Assembly (NCBI GenBank): GCA_033344775.1
Contig: JAWPMT010000004.1
Location: 1,736,001-1,800,000 of the forward strand
Direction of reading: 5' to 3'
DNA: 64,000 bases
From: Cytophagales bacterium
GTDB taxonomy: Bacteria; Bacteroidota; Bacteroidia; Cytophagales; Cyclobacteriaceae
Shown: in pieces, positions 27,100-36,000 of the stretch
Numbering within the stretch: position 1 is the stretch's first letter
Layout of the letters: each line of letters begins with the position of its first letter
Notes under the pieces: generated by a model
The model's input: the letters and a program-made list of their open reading frames with translations, nothing else
The model's database searches: none
What the model was told of the DNA's origin: nothing
Made by a program: the position numbers and the translations under genes

Positions 27100-29082
27100 C
27101 TATTGAAAATAAGCAATGGATACAGCCTCTAGCAACTCACGGGTTTCGTACATCAGATCACCTTTGATCACCAGCGATATACGAGTTAAATCCTGAATAT
27201 TCTCTAGTGGATTACCCTCAATTAATATCAGGTCAGACACTTTTCCTTTTTCTAATGTGCCATAATCTTCTGATTTGTTCGCGATTGTTGCTGCAGTTAG
27301 CGTGGCTATCTTCAATACCTCAGCACTCGGGATCCCTGCCTTCACGTAGTTTTCCAATTCCCGATGTAAGGTAAATCCGGCAAACGCATCTGTTCCGGCA
27401 ACCATGGTAATACCATTTTGATGGAGTATACGGATGAGTTTCAGCATTTTCTCATAAGAAGCTCTATAGGTGTCTTCCATACCTGCTGGTATATCCAGCG
27501 CAGAGCCTGTCTTGAATCCTCGCTGTGTATTGATTGGCAATCGATGGACGATGCGTTCGTATGATGGATCTGGTTTTCCAGCCTCCCCGGTCAACATCCC
27601 TTCAAAAATGGTCACAGTGGGATCAATAGTCACATCTTCCGCCTTCAATAAAGCAATGAAGTCTTTGAATTCCTGACTATCAAAGTCGATCGATGCGGCC
27701 TGCTTGCCCACTTCATTGAATCGGGCCGGTGTTCTGGTATCGATCTCTTTGCCCAAAAAATTCAACAGCAACATGTTCATGTGCTGGATCTCATCATATC
27801 CAGCCTCTACCGCTTCTGATGCCAGCATAAATGAAGGGATATGACCACTGACCCTCATCCCATATTTATGTGCTTCCGCAGCCAATGGTTCGACCCATTC
27901 CGGTTTGATGGAACTGTACAACTTGATCTGTTGGTAGCCTAGATCGCTATACATCCTGATGGCCTCTATCCCCTCTTCCAGTGATTCAATTTTCTCTCCT
28001 GTAGGGCCTGCGTATTCACCCGCACGATCAATGAACCCACTCATTGCCTGGATCCTTGGCCCCAGAAGCTCTCCGGCATCAATTTGATCTTTGATCTGTA
28101 CCAGATCCGTACCATTGCCCATGTCTCTAACACTGGTCACACCATTGGCCAAATGAAGTAATCCCGGTAGCCCATCTCCATAATGCACATGCATATCCCA
28201 TAAACCTGGCATGGCAAACCTGCCTTGACCATCCATGGATTGGTATCCTTCAGGAACAGTAAAATCTCCTTGAGTTACCTCAAGAATACGTCCTTGATTC
28301 ATGACAATAGTGGTATTGGGTGTTAAGTCACCAGTGGCAGGATCGAATACTCTGAGATTAGAAATGACCAGACCCTGACCGATGTTTTGAGTCACCCGCT
28401 CCGATACTCGCTTAAAATATCCTTTTGAATACTTCTTTTCGATTTCATCGAGTTCCTCCCTCAATGACTCATGACCTATCGGTAAAAACGACATCCAGGA
28501 ACCTGTAAACCCAAAAAATTCATCTTCCTCATCGATCCACATGAATGAAGGTGCTAACCCGGCCCCTCTTGTAGAAATAAGTCGTATTACCTCTCCATTA
28601 TCAAGTGTGTGATGATAAAGCACTTCCAATTTGGATCGACCCGAAGGAATTAAAGAAATTGTACTATCAGGGGACAAAAAGTAAGCCTTCATCGAAGTAC
28701 CAGCTCCAACACTCAGAGGAATGTAAGTCCCCTTTTCAGGGGTAAAAGCTGAATCTTTTTCGGTGGTATTTTCCCAATAAGCCGTGTCATTCTCTAACCG
28801 AAACTTCTCGTAAGTTGGCTTTTTGAAGTAGTCCACACCACGCCCTTCCATCCAGACTATTTCACCAGTATCGTCCAAATGATATCGTGTGACCGTACTA
28901 TCTCCTCTTCCTCGATCATTGTATTGAAACCATTCGGTGAAACTCCCGTCGGTATTCTTCCACTTCTTCATGAAGCCCGCCTTTGTATCACCAAAAAGCA
29001 AAGAATACCTGACGGTATCTTTCTCCTGACCGAACGCCATAAAGGATAGCAAAAACAATGACAATACGACACCTGATCTCAT
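27100..29082 (-). CDS. Secreted amidohydrolase with large N-terminal domain
   Basis: A 660-residue protein with a signal peptide (MRSGVVLSLFLLSFMAFG, cut before QEKD). The N-terminal ~230 residues are a beta-rich region of unknown role. The C-terminal ~400 residues are an amidohydrolase-superfamily TIM barrel with MPGLWDMHVHYGDG (HxH metal ligands), GHIPSF, and AGTDAFAG with the conserved Asp. Substrate unknown; imidazolonepropionase- and prolidase-like relatives occur in the family. First gene of the three-gene unit with thiD and the phosphatase. Confidence 0.85.
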   Translation of the reverse strand: MRSGVVLSLFLLSFMAFGQEKDTVRYSLLFGDTKAGFMKKWKNTDGSFTEWFQYNDRGRGDSTVTRYHLDDTGEIVWMEGRGVDYFKKPTYEKFRLENDTAYWENTTEKDSAFTPEKGTYIPLSVGAGTSMKAYFLSPDSTISLIPSGRSKLEVLYHHTLDNGEVIRLISTRGAGLAPSFMWIDEEDEFFGFTGSWMSFLPIGHESLREELDEIEKKYSKGYFKRVSERVTQNIGQGLVISNLRVFDPATGDLTPNTTIVMNQGRILEVTQGDFTVPEGYQSMDGQGRFAMPGLWDMHVHYGDGLPGLLHLANGVTSVRDMGNGTDLVQIKDQIDAGELLGPRIQAMSGFIDRAGEYAGPTGEKIESLEEGIEAIRMYSDLGYQQIKLYSSIKPEWVEPLAAEAHKYGMRVSGHIPSFMLASEAVEAGYDEIQHMNMLLLNFLGKEIDTRTPARFNEVGKQAASIDFDSQEFKDFIALLKAEDVTIDPTVTIFEGMLTGEAGKPDPSYERIVHRLPINTQRGFKTGSALDIPAGMEDTYRASYEKMLKLIRILHQNGITMVAGTDAFAGFTLHRELENYVKAGIPSAEVLKIATLTAATIANKSEDYGTLEKGKVSDLILIEGNPLENIQDLTRISLVIKGDLMYETRELLEAVSIAYFQ

Positions 29083-29130
29083 AGCAGTACTTTTTAGTAA
29101 ATGTAGTAATTGAACAAATAGCCCTTAGCA

Positions 29131-29162
29131 CAAAAAAAGAAGAGCGCAAGTTACACTTACGC
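29131..29162 (-). terminator. Intrinsic terminator, leftward
   Basis: On the minus strand GCGTAAG pairs with CTTGCGC (7 bp with one G-U), loop of five bases, followed by TCTTCTTTTTTT. On the plus strand the wobble becomes a mismatch and no T-tract follows, so it is strand-specific. It would stop leftward transcription coming from the small membrane-protein gene at 29318-29629. Confidence 0.65.
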
Positions 29163-29221
29163 CCGACCTTTATTTGTAACTCCGGATGTAAATCAACCCG
29201 AACTTAAGGAGCAAGCATATT

Positions 29222-29312
29222 GCCCTGACTGGTTAATGTCCAAGCTTTTCGAATGCCTTCGATGGCGAAACACCTTGCTGCTTTGCTCGAATACTCGTTA
29301 ATCAGCCAGGGC
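29222..29312. repeat. Long inverted repeat with 15-bp arms
   Basis: GCCCTGACTGGTTAA (29222-29236) and TTAATCAGCCAGGGC (29298-29312) are inverted repeats matching at 13 of 15 positions, enclosing 61 bp with a small inner TTC/GAA and GCC/GGC stem. The layout resembles a REP-like or small mobile hairpin. It is not a tRNA: no anticodon or T-arm can be laid out. Confidence 0.5.
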
Positions 29313-29317
29313 TATAC

Positions 29318-29629
29318 TTAGACAAATTGCTGGATCAATATGATCAGCCCTATGATTCCGAAGATTACTCCCCAGTATTCCATTTTGATCCAAAAAAGCG
29401 AGTGGTGTGGCTTGATTTCAATTTCTCGCCCTGAGGCTTTATCAATCACCATTCTTCCTGGCTCACCGTTCCACTTCTTTCCCATGAACCAACTGAATCC
29501 TGCGGTACTAAAAAGGGCTACAACAAAGGCATAATCACTATATGCGGAAGGTAAGATCTGCACGAAAAGCACAAACACAACAATCAAAACAATGGCTGAA
29601 AGGAAACCTCTTCCTGACCAAACAATCAT
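29318..29629 (-). CDS. Small membrane protein
   Basis: A 103-residue protein with three hydrophobic segments (about 9-27, 32-49, 84-102) and a soluble loop between the second and third (KKWNGEPGRMVIDKASGREIEIKPHH). Family not recognised; the loop fits small Bacteroidota inner-membrane proteins of unknown function. It is followed on its own strand by the 29131-29162 terminator. Confidence 0.7.
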   Translation of the reverse strand: MIVWSGRGFLSAIVLIVVFVLFVQILPSAYSDYAFVVALFSTAGFSWFMGKKWNGEPGRMVIDKASGREIEIKPHHSLFWIKMEYWGVIFGIIGLIILIQQFV

Positions 29630-29899
29630 ACTTATTCAATTTTATGTACTGCCTACTCTCATTTTCCAGTCCTATTTCGGCTTACTCAGACTTGTCGGAT
29701 TATCAAAAAACCGAACGACACTTAGTCCCTGACTTTAGCGGGAGGTAACATAGATTTGCCGTCTTTTTTCTAGCAAAAAGAAAAAGCTCAAAATGACACG
29801 GTGAATTGATCACCAGCAAACTAAAAAAATATACGAACAAACTATTACCTATTTCCATCATAGGGTACTAATCACACAAACACAATAATCATTTCAATT

Positions 29900-31411
29900 A
29901 TGAAAAAACAATACCTACAAATGGCCATTTGTATAGCAATTTATGTCAGTACGATTGCAAGTAGTCAATGTCAAATTCCAACGGGTTCATCAAATTGTGA
30001 CTATCGATTTGCAATAGACATCAAATTCCACATTGTCGCTTTCGAAGAAACCGATGTGGATATCTGCGGAGGAGAGTGCGACCCTCCTCACCTTAACTTT
30101 GAGGAAGCTTATGATCCTGGGAATAACGAGATCTTCCTGAATGATGCACTTGCAGACATGCAATCATACTATTCTGAACATGAAATCTTCTTTTCAAAAA
30201 AAGAGACTAACTACATTTTCGATGACAACCTGGCCAATACTGGAAGCATGAATGCATTAAGGAGTCATGCTGATTTTGATCATAATGCACTAAACATCTT
30301 CATCGTACCCAGAAGTAACACACAGCCCATAACTTATGCCATTGGTAGCAATACCATCGTAATTGGCCGAAATTACCAGGGCCTATGGGTTAATGTCCAT
30401 GACACCACATTTCCACATGAAGTGGGGCATGCATTGGGCTTATATCACACCTACCATCAAGGTCACATTATTGGCAATTGCGAAACTACGGGCGACCGGG
30501 TGTGTGATACGCCTCGTACACAAGAAACAGGTGAGAATTGCGGAAATTCAGCTGGAAATTGTTCCATGTGTAGTTCTTCCAGTATCAATCGAGTCAACCT
30601 GATGTCAAAATTTCCAGATGAATGCAGACAAGAATTCACTGCAGGACAAGTCGAAAGAATGCGGAATCAGATGCTCAACAACCCAAATGTAACGCCATAC
30701 GTCACAGCCACCTTACGTTCTCTGGCAGCACCTCCAATCAGTGGCTCTGACTGCTTCGAAATCACTCCCGGTACTACAACTCACGAATTTTACAACTTAC
30801 CTGGTGCTATGATATCAGAAGCCGATCAGTTCAACTGGTCAACAACTTTTGGTACGATCACTAAATGTTACAAAAAGGTTAATGGTAACTATGTACTTAC
30901 CAATTGTCACCTTGTCAATTCCGGTAAAGCCACCAATGCACCCATCCCAGCATTACCACAGGACAGAATTGTAAGAATCAGGATCTCACAAACGACCATC
31001 GCTAATCCATTCGGATTCGTTCCTTCGGGAGGCTCCTTTACGGTTAAAGCAACGGCACAATCCAGCTGCCAAAGTAGGTCTACACAAATGCAGGTGTCGA
31101 TCGAAAATGAATGCGTGGAAATACCCCGCGCGATACTGGACCCAATCGAAATAGATGCAACCGCTTTTCCTAATCCAGTGAAGCATGATCAGGTAGGATT
31201 GAATTTCAATGCAGAAGTCCCTGGGAAGTATAGAGTTGTATTGGTCAATGCCCTTACCGGACAGCAGCAAGAACTGATGATCGAAGATCTGGAAGCTGGT
31301 CAGCAATCATTCGAATTCAAACATCTCGGACTGGAATCCAATTTGTACTTCTTACGCATAGAATCACCTAATGGAGTAACCACGAAACGGCTATTGAACG
31401 AAAAACAGTAG
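29900..31411 (+). CDS. Secreted pappalysin-type (M43) metalloprotease with T9SS sorting domain
   Basis: A 503-residue protein with a signal peptide (residues 1-22). The metzincin site is HEVGHALGLYH (His173, Glu174, His177, His183), followed by CDTP and a Met-turn NLMS, which together match the pappalysin group (M43). Paired cysteines are frequent in the catalytic part. A central ~150 residues form a beta domain, and the last ~80 (AFPNPVKHDQ ... FLRIESPNGVTTKRLL) are a type A T9SS C-terminal sorting domain, so the enzyme is exported across the outer membrane. It has its own terminator. Confidence 0.9.
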   Translation: MKKQYLQMAICIAIYVSTIASSQCQIPTGSSNCDYRFAIDIKFHIVAFEETDVDICGGECDPPHLNFEEAYDPGNNEIFLNDALADMQSYYSEHEIFFSKKETNYIFDDNLANTGSMNALRSHADFDHNALNIFIVPRSNTQPITYAIGSNTIVIGRNYQGLWVNVHDTTFPHEVGHALGLYHTYHQGHIIGNCETTGDRVCDTPRTQETGENCGNSAGNCSMCSSSSINRVNLMSKFPDECRQEFTAGQVERMRNQMLNNPNVTPYVTATLRSLAAPPISGSDCFEITPGTTTHEFYNLPGAMISEADQFNWSTTFGTITKCYKKVNGNYVLTNCHLVNSGKATNAPIPALPQDRIVRIRISQTTIANPFGFVPSGGSFTVKATAQSSCQSRSTQMQVSIENECVEIPRAILDPIEIDATAFPNPVKHDQVGLNFNAEVPGKYRVVLVNALTGQQQELMIEDLEAGQQSFEFKHLGLESNLYFLRIESPNGVTTKRLLNEKQ

Positions 31412-31434
31412 GATAAAAAACCCAACCGACAGAG

Positions 31435-31490
31435 CCGGTACCACTATCGACATACCTGAAGGAAGGTAGTCGATGGGGTACCGGTTTTTT
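31435..31490 (+). terminator. Intrinsic terminator after the M43 protease
   Basis: CCGGTACC (31435-31442) pairs with GGTACCGG (31477-31484), and an inner stem ATCGAC.TACC / GGTA.GTCGAT extends it; a run of six T follows at 31485-31490. It is one of the strongest terminators in the window. Confidence 0.85.
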
Positions 31491-31581
31491 GTTTTATAGA
31501 AGTCGTAAAACCTGTTTTGATCTTCTTGTCTACTTCTCGAGATGGGCACACACTTTAGCATGATTAGTCTCTGCTACGGAT

Positions 31582-31659
31582 CTATTTAATCACCAGAGGT
31601 TTACAAACACGCGTTCCCTCTTCCTTTAATCTCATTCCATCATTGGGACACAAATTCAT
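31582..31659 (-). CDS. Very short ORF after the broken gene
   Basis: A 25-residue frame starting MNLCPNDGMRLKEEG begins 4 bp after the stop of the interrupted gene at 31663-31923. Two cysteines and the CPND start recall the end of a zinc-ribbon, but it is too short to assign. It may be a remnant of the same degraded locus. Confidence 0.2.
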   Translation of the reverse strand: MNLCPNDGMRLKEEGTRVCKPLVIK

Positions 31660-31662
31660 AAC

Positions 31663-31923
31663 TTATTTCCCCAGTTGATCATTGAGTCTTCGTATTTCAC
31701 CGATGAGCATTGGAATATCTTGTTTTGTGTGTGCGATGAAATCAAAATCCTTAATAGTCGTTCCGTGCATTTCGATATCTTCTCCTCGGCTCGAACCCTC
31801 TCCCGTCATTACCATGTTTGAACCACTCGTATGATCTCGTCACTCAATAGATGCCTTCCACGGCCCATTTTGGGTTTTACTACACCTCTGTTCAATTGTT
31901 ATCAATTCTTCTTCGCTTAACAT
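31663..31923 (-). pseudogene. Small hypothetical gene interrupted by one TGA codon
   Basis: On the minus strand the frame starts at ATG 31921-31923 and reads MLSEEELITIEQRCSKTQNG and on to ...WKASIE, then meets TGA (codon 28) and continues in the same frame as RDHTSGSNMVMTGEGSSRGE and on to ...RRLNDQLGK before a TAA at 31663-31665. The downstream part keeps good codon structure and the family I recall reads ...IEGRDHTSGSS..., so the TGA replaces a Gly codon (GGA to TGA). This is one point mutation, or an error in the sequence. Function of this 86-residue family is unknown. It lies downstream of the RHS/MORN block. Confidence 0.6.
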
Positions 31924-32050
31924 CTTACTTTTTACCAGGGGTTGTTATCTATGGATTCATCTTCTTTAGCTTATTGTGAAACTGCACCATCCTTCGTCGC
32001 ATCAGCTTATGATCCATTCAAAATATCTTCGAATACTCCAATTGCATAAA
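31924..32050. other. Non-coding stretch
   Basis: Together with 31491-31581 this covers the rest of the gene-poor gap between the M43 protease and the MORN lipoprotein. I see no open frame of useful length, no repeat and no structured element in it apart from the terminator at its right edge; it may contain further decayed sequence from the RHS locus. Confidence 0.4.
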
Positions 32051-32081
32051 ACAAAAAGAGCGCAGATCGGAATCTACGCTC
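32051..32081 (-). terminator. Intrinsic terminator after the MORN lipoprotein
   Basis: GAGCG.AGAT and ATCT.CGCTC form a 10-bp stem (one G-U on the minus strand, a mismatch on the plus), loop CGGA, followed leftward by a T5 tract (plus-strand A run at 32053-32057). It ends leftward transcription of the tail-fibre/RHS/MORN unit. Confidence 0.75.
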
Positions 32082-32168
32082 AATAATGGGTGCTCGTAAT
32101 TGGTTTTATCTACTCTTACCGTTGACCTAATAGAACATTGGGAAGCGTAGGGTAATTCAATCCAATAT

Positions 32169-32993
32169 TCAGAAAGTCAAGCTCAGTGCAATTTCTCTGT
32201 AAAGCTGATTCATAAGATCAAAATCGTTTGGATTGCAGAAAAAGCTACTGGTATACACTTCCGTATCTCGCTTGATATTGAATTGAATTAAATCTTGTGG
32301 GGGTTCTGATTTAATTCCTGCAACAACCCAAATCGCCTCAAGGCTATTGATTGTTGTGGAACCCATTTTCCTCACAACTATGATTTCATTTGTATTAAAA
32401 TTAGAATAAACCAAATCGTGTAAGGCATATTCACTACCAATCTCATCCCTGTAGATATTGAAATTGTTACGATCGTTGCTAGAATCAATGACGGAAACAA
32501 TAATCCCGTCGATTGGATTTTCAATAACCTTCCAATTTGACGGAAGGTTTATCTTGAAATTCTGAAAAGATCGGACGTACCAATTTATACGATAATTTTT
32601 CTTGCTAGTCTCTTGAAAATAGTTCCAAAAACCTACTTTAAAACCATCTTCATATTTTCCTATTGCAATCACTTTACCGGCTTCGTCAAAGTAAGTCCAG
32701 GATCCTACTCTTTTCCCACCTTGGTTCTGGCCTGTAAATCTTAGTTTACCGTTTTTATAGTACTCCTTAGCTTCTCCATCCATCAAACCATTTTCATAAT
32801 GAATTGAGGATTTCATATTTCCATTATCATGAAACTCAAAATAATTCCCTTGAAGCTTTTTTTCAATCAAAATATACCTTGATTTCAGGCTACCATTTTT
32901 ATAAAATTCCTCTACAGGATCATTCTTTTCAATACAACCAGAAACCAGGAAGATAAAAACAATTAGTAAATTCGAATAGCGATATAAGCTCAT
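32169..32993 (-). CDS. MORN-repeat lipoprotein downstream of the RHS gene
   Basis: Start set at the ATG at 32991-32993 (274 residues); an upstream TTG would give seven more. A lipoprotein signal reads LLIVFIFLVSGC (Cys20). Residues ~25-125 are four MORN-like units (EFYKNGSLKSRY, EYYKNGKLRFTG, YFDEAGKVIAIG, YEDGFKVGFWNYF). The C-terminal ~140 residues resemble a PsbP/DcrB-like fold (INLPSNWKVIENPIDGIIVSV). It lies 24 bp behind the RHS gene and could be its immunity partner or a surface component; position is the only support. Confidence 0.7.
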   Translation of the reverse strand: MSLYRYSNLLIVFIFLVSGCIEKNDPVEEFYKNGSLKSRYILIEKKLQGNYFEFHDNGNMKSSIHYENGLMDGEAKEYYKNGKLRFTGQNQGGKRVGSWTYFDEAGKVIAIGKYEDGFKVGFWNYFQETSKKNYRINWYVRSFQNFKINLPSNWKVIENPIDGIIVSVIDSSNDRNNFNIYRDEIGSEYALHDLVYSNFNTNEIIVVRKMGSTTINSLEAIWVVAGIKSEPPQDLIQFNIKRDTEVYTSSFFCNPNDFDLMNQLYREIALSLTF

Positions 32994-33017
32994 AGTCAAC
33001 AACTTAACAGCCAAGTA

Positions 33018-36000
33018 TTATTCCTCTCTTTTTGCTCGAACATTCTTCTCAATTTCAGCATTAACACCTCCAGAAATACCAAGAAAAAGTGCTATATTAA
33101 AATTAGCTCCCGCTTTGAGTTTCGAATCAACTTGACCTGTTGTCAGATTATTTTCCAACTCCGCAGAAACTCCAGCAACCCCAACTGAACCTGAAAATTT
33201 ATCTTGAAACCCATTTTCATCTAAAGTTATTGTATTCTTAACACCGCCACCTGCTAATAAAGACGCGCTGAATTCTGATTCACCTTCGATTCCTCCTTCC
33301 CCACCAATAGGATCAATATCAAAATTGAAACTTACGCCTTCGGAAGACAGACTTATTCCAATTTTACCCTTGATTATTGTGAGTGCTCCAAGATTTGCTG
33401 TCAAACCTGCTCCTTTTTCAACCTCTCCGGCAATTTGTAATCCAAAGTTAATTTTCCCTTCTGCAGAAACACCTGCTTTACTATCTTCTCCGAAAACGGC
33501 TCCGTAACCATCCCCTAACCCTGAATTCATGATTTGACCGGCTTCCGAAAACCCATCAGCAACATTCTTGGCACCAGAACTTGAAAAAGTTTCACTTAGG
33601 TGATTCCCTAATGCTTTGAATCCTTTAACTACATCTTCCCAATCCTTACCATCAGGATCAATTCTGAGAATCGGGTTACCTCCGACATAATTGTAAGGTG
33701 ACCATGCCAGATAGTTCTCTGAGTGAGGATCTATCGCTAGAAATTTCCCTAGTGCCGGATCATAGAATCTAGCCTGATAGTCAAATACTCCCCATCCCCG
33801 TTGCTCTTCTTTCCCATTGTACTTATACAAATTCTCGGGGCTTGTTGCACTTGAATTGAAACTCAACCCAAACGGATAATAATCATCACGCTGTTTCAAT
33901 ACGCCATCTCGGTTCACAGAGGCCCTGACATTCCCCAAATGATCGGTCATGTTGTATTCGTAAGCGAAATAAGCACCATTTCTAATGGCCCGACCTTCGG
34001 CATGTTGCAGGAACTTCAGGTCATTGTTCACGTAATGAAAGCCACTCAGGTAATCGGTCGCTTCAGTATTATTTCCAATCGTTGATACCTTCCGCAGCTT
34101 GGTTCCTGCAGCATCATAGGTATAGGCAATTTGATCTCCATTGGACTTGATCACCAATTCTGGCAGGTTCAAATGATTGTACCTGATCTCAGTGATCCCC
34201 TTATTCAGGTCCTGGATCATGTTACCGTTGGCATCGTAAGCATAATCGTCTCCTGAGGTGTTACCATCCAAAAACAAGGCATTGGGATCTTCAGATGCCT
34301 GATCATCCACCCGCATCAGTCGGTTCCCGGTAAAGGCATATAAAAGATCGTCGGAGATACCGCCAGTGCCACGCCGGAATAGGTTCAGAATGTTTCCATT
34401 GTTATCATACCGTATCCCAGCATCATTGCCACCGACATTATACATATCATTGGACTGACCCGTGTAACGAGCTATTTTCAAACGGTTGGCCCCATCGTAG
34501 GTGTAGGTATAAGTTTGTTCTCCATTGAAGACTCCATTTCCTCCTACAGTCTTCCATTTTATTTGACCGATATTGCCATTGTACTGACCTGCGGCATTGT
34601 ACAACAATTCCATTCCGAATACATCTTCCTGGCTATCAAAGGTGGTACCACCATTGATGTGCGTTAACCAGCCCCGGATGTTGTATTGGTAACTTGTAGA
34701 CAATTCTTCGTTACTGAGTTCTTTCTCCTGAAGTTCGCCCCTCTCATTGTAGCTATTGCGAAGCAAGGTCACGGGAGCCTGACCATCAACGCGATGCGTA
34801 ACGGACAATAATCGATCGGCGTGATCGTAGGCAAAATTCTCCTCCACAGTAGTTGTGAAACCATGTGCTGTCTGCGTTCGAACGGATTGAGCGATTGAAG
34901 GCAACACCTTGTTAATATAGGAGTTAGTAACCACCTCATTTCCTCCGGCATGATTGTCACCGACAGCTTTAATCACACGCAATTGCTCATCATAAAAGCT
35001 TACCGTACTCATAAAATCACTGGAACCAAGGACTTTCGTTTTCGCTCCGGTAGCCAACCCTTTTATGCCCATCTCAGCACCAGCAGGTGGCGTTTCCGTC
35101 GTGAAGTCATAATCATCATAATAACTGACCGTCAAAACGTTTGATGAATTGATGTTTCGCGGAAAAGCCTGATTGGTGTACAACAACAGCCCTCCTGAAC
35201 TAAGCGACGCTTCATTCAGCACACTTTCACCATTGACCTGACTTTGAATGGCATCGCGGTTACCCACCAGTGAAACACGTCCGGTCTGAACGGGTCGATC
35301 ATACACATCATACTTGGTGAAATCCCATTCGCTGGTGTAATTCACTTCATTGGACGTCAGCCTGAAAGATTCACCTGCAGAAGAAGTGAAACTAAAGCCA
35401 CTTGTCAACCTTCCTGATTTGTTATTCAACAAAGCATAGGATTGCCCCTGATATTGATCAATTGCCAGGTCTTCGTAGATCAATTCCAAATTCGCATCAC
35501 CTGAATCTGAAAGTCCGTGATCATTCCCTTGCTGGCTTAGTATCAAGCGGTCGTTCAAATCATAAACCATATATGAGGCTTCGGCTCCAGGTACTTTTTT
35601 CACAATCATCCGATTGCGATAGTCATATTGATATTGGAAACAGAATTGACCAACCCAATCCGGACTCACAGCCGTATTCCCCTGGTTCAAAAACTGGCGA
35701 ACGCCCTCAGGTTGAATTACATATCGTAGATTATTCAAATCGTCGTACAAATAATAGGTCGATAGGTATTCCGAGGTGTTCTTTTGCACTTTCTTCAGGA
35801 TCACCTGACCTGATTTTTCCTTAAACTCAATGGTTTTAAATCCATTTTCGTTAGTGGTCTCAGAAACGATTAGGGATCCTTCACTGCTTCCATTTGAAGC
35901 GGGATAGAGGCCATCGTGATAAAATCCTTCGTCATTCAACCCCCACCGAATCACTTGATCTGACACCATGTTTGTGCGGTACACTGAAGTCACGCCTCTA

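Noticed and set aside
29222-29312. A tRNA gene
   Set aside because: The arms pair over 15 bp, but no D-, anticodon- or T-arm can be drawn.
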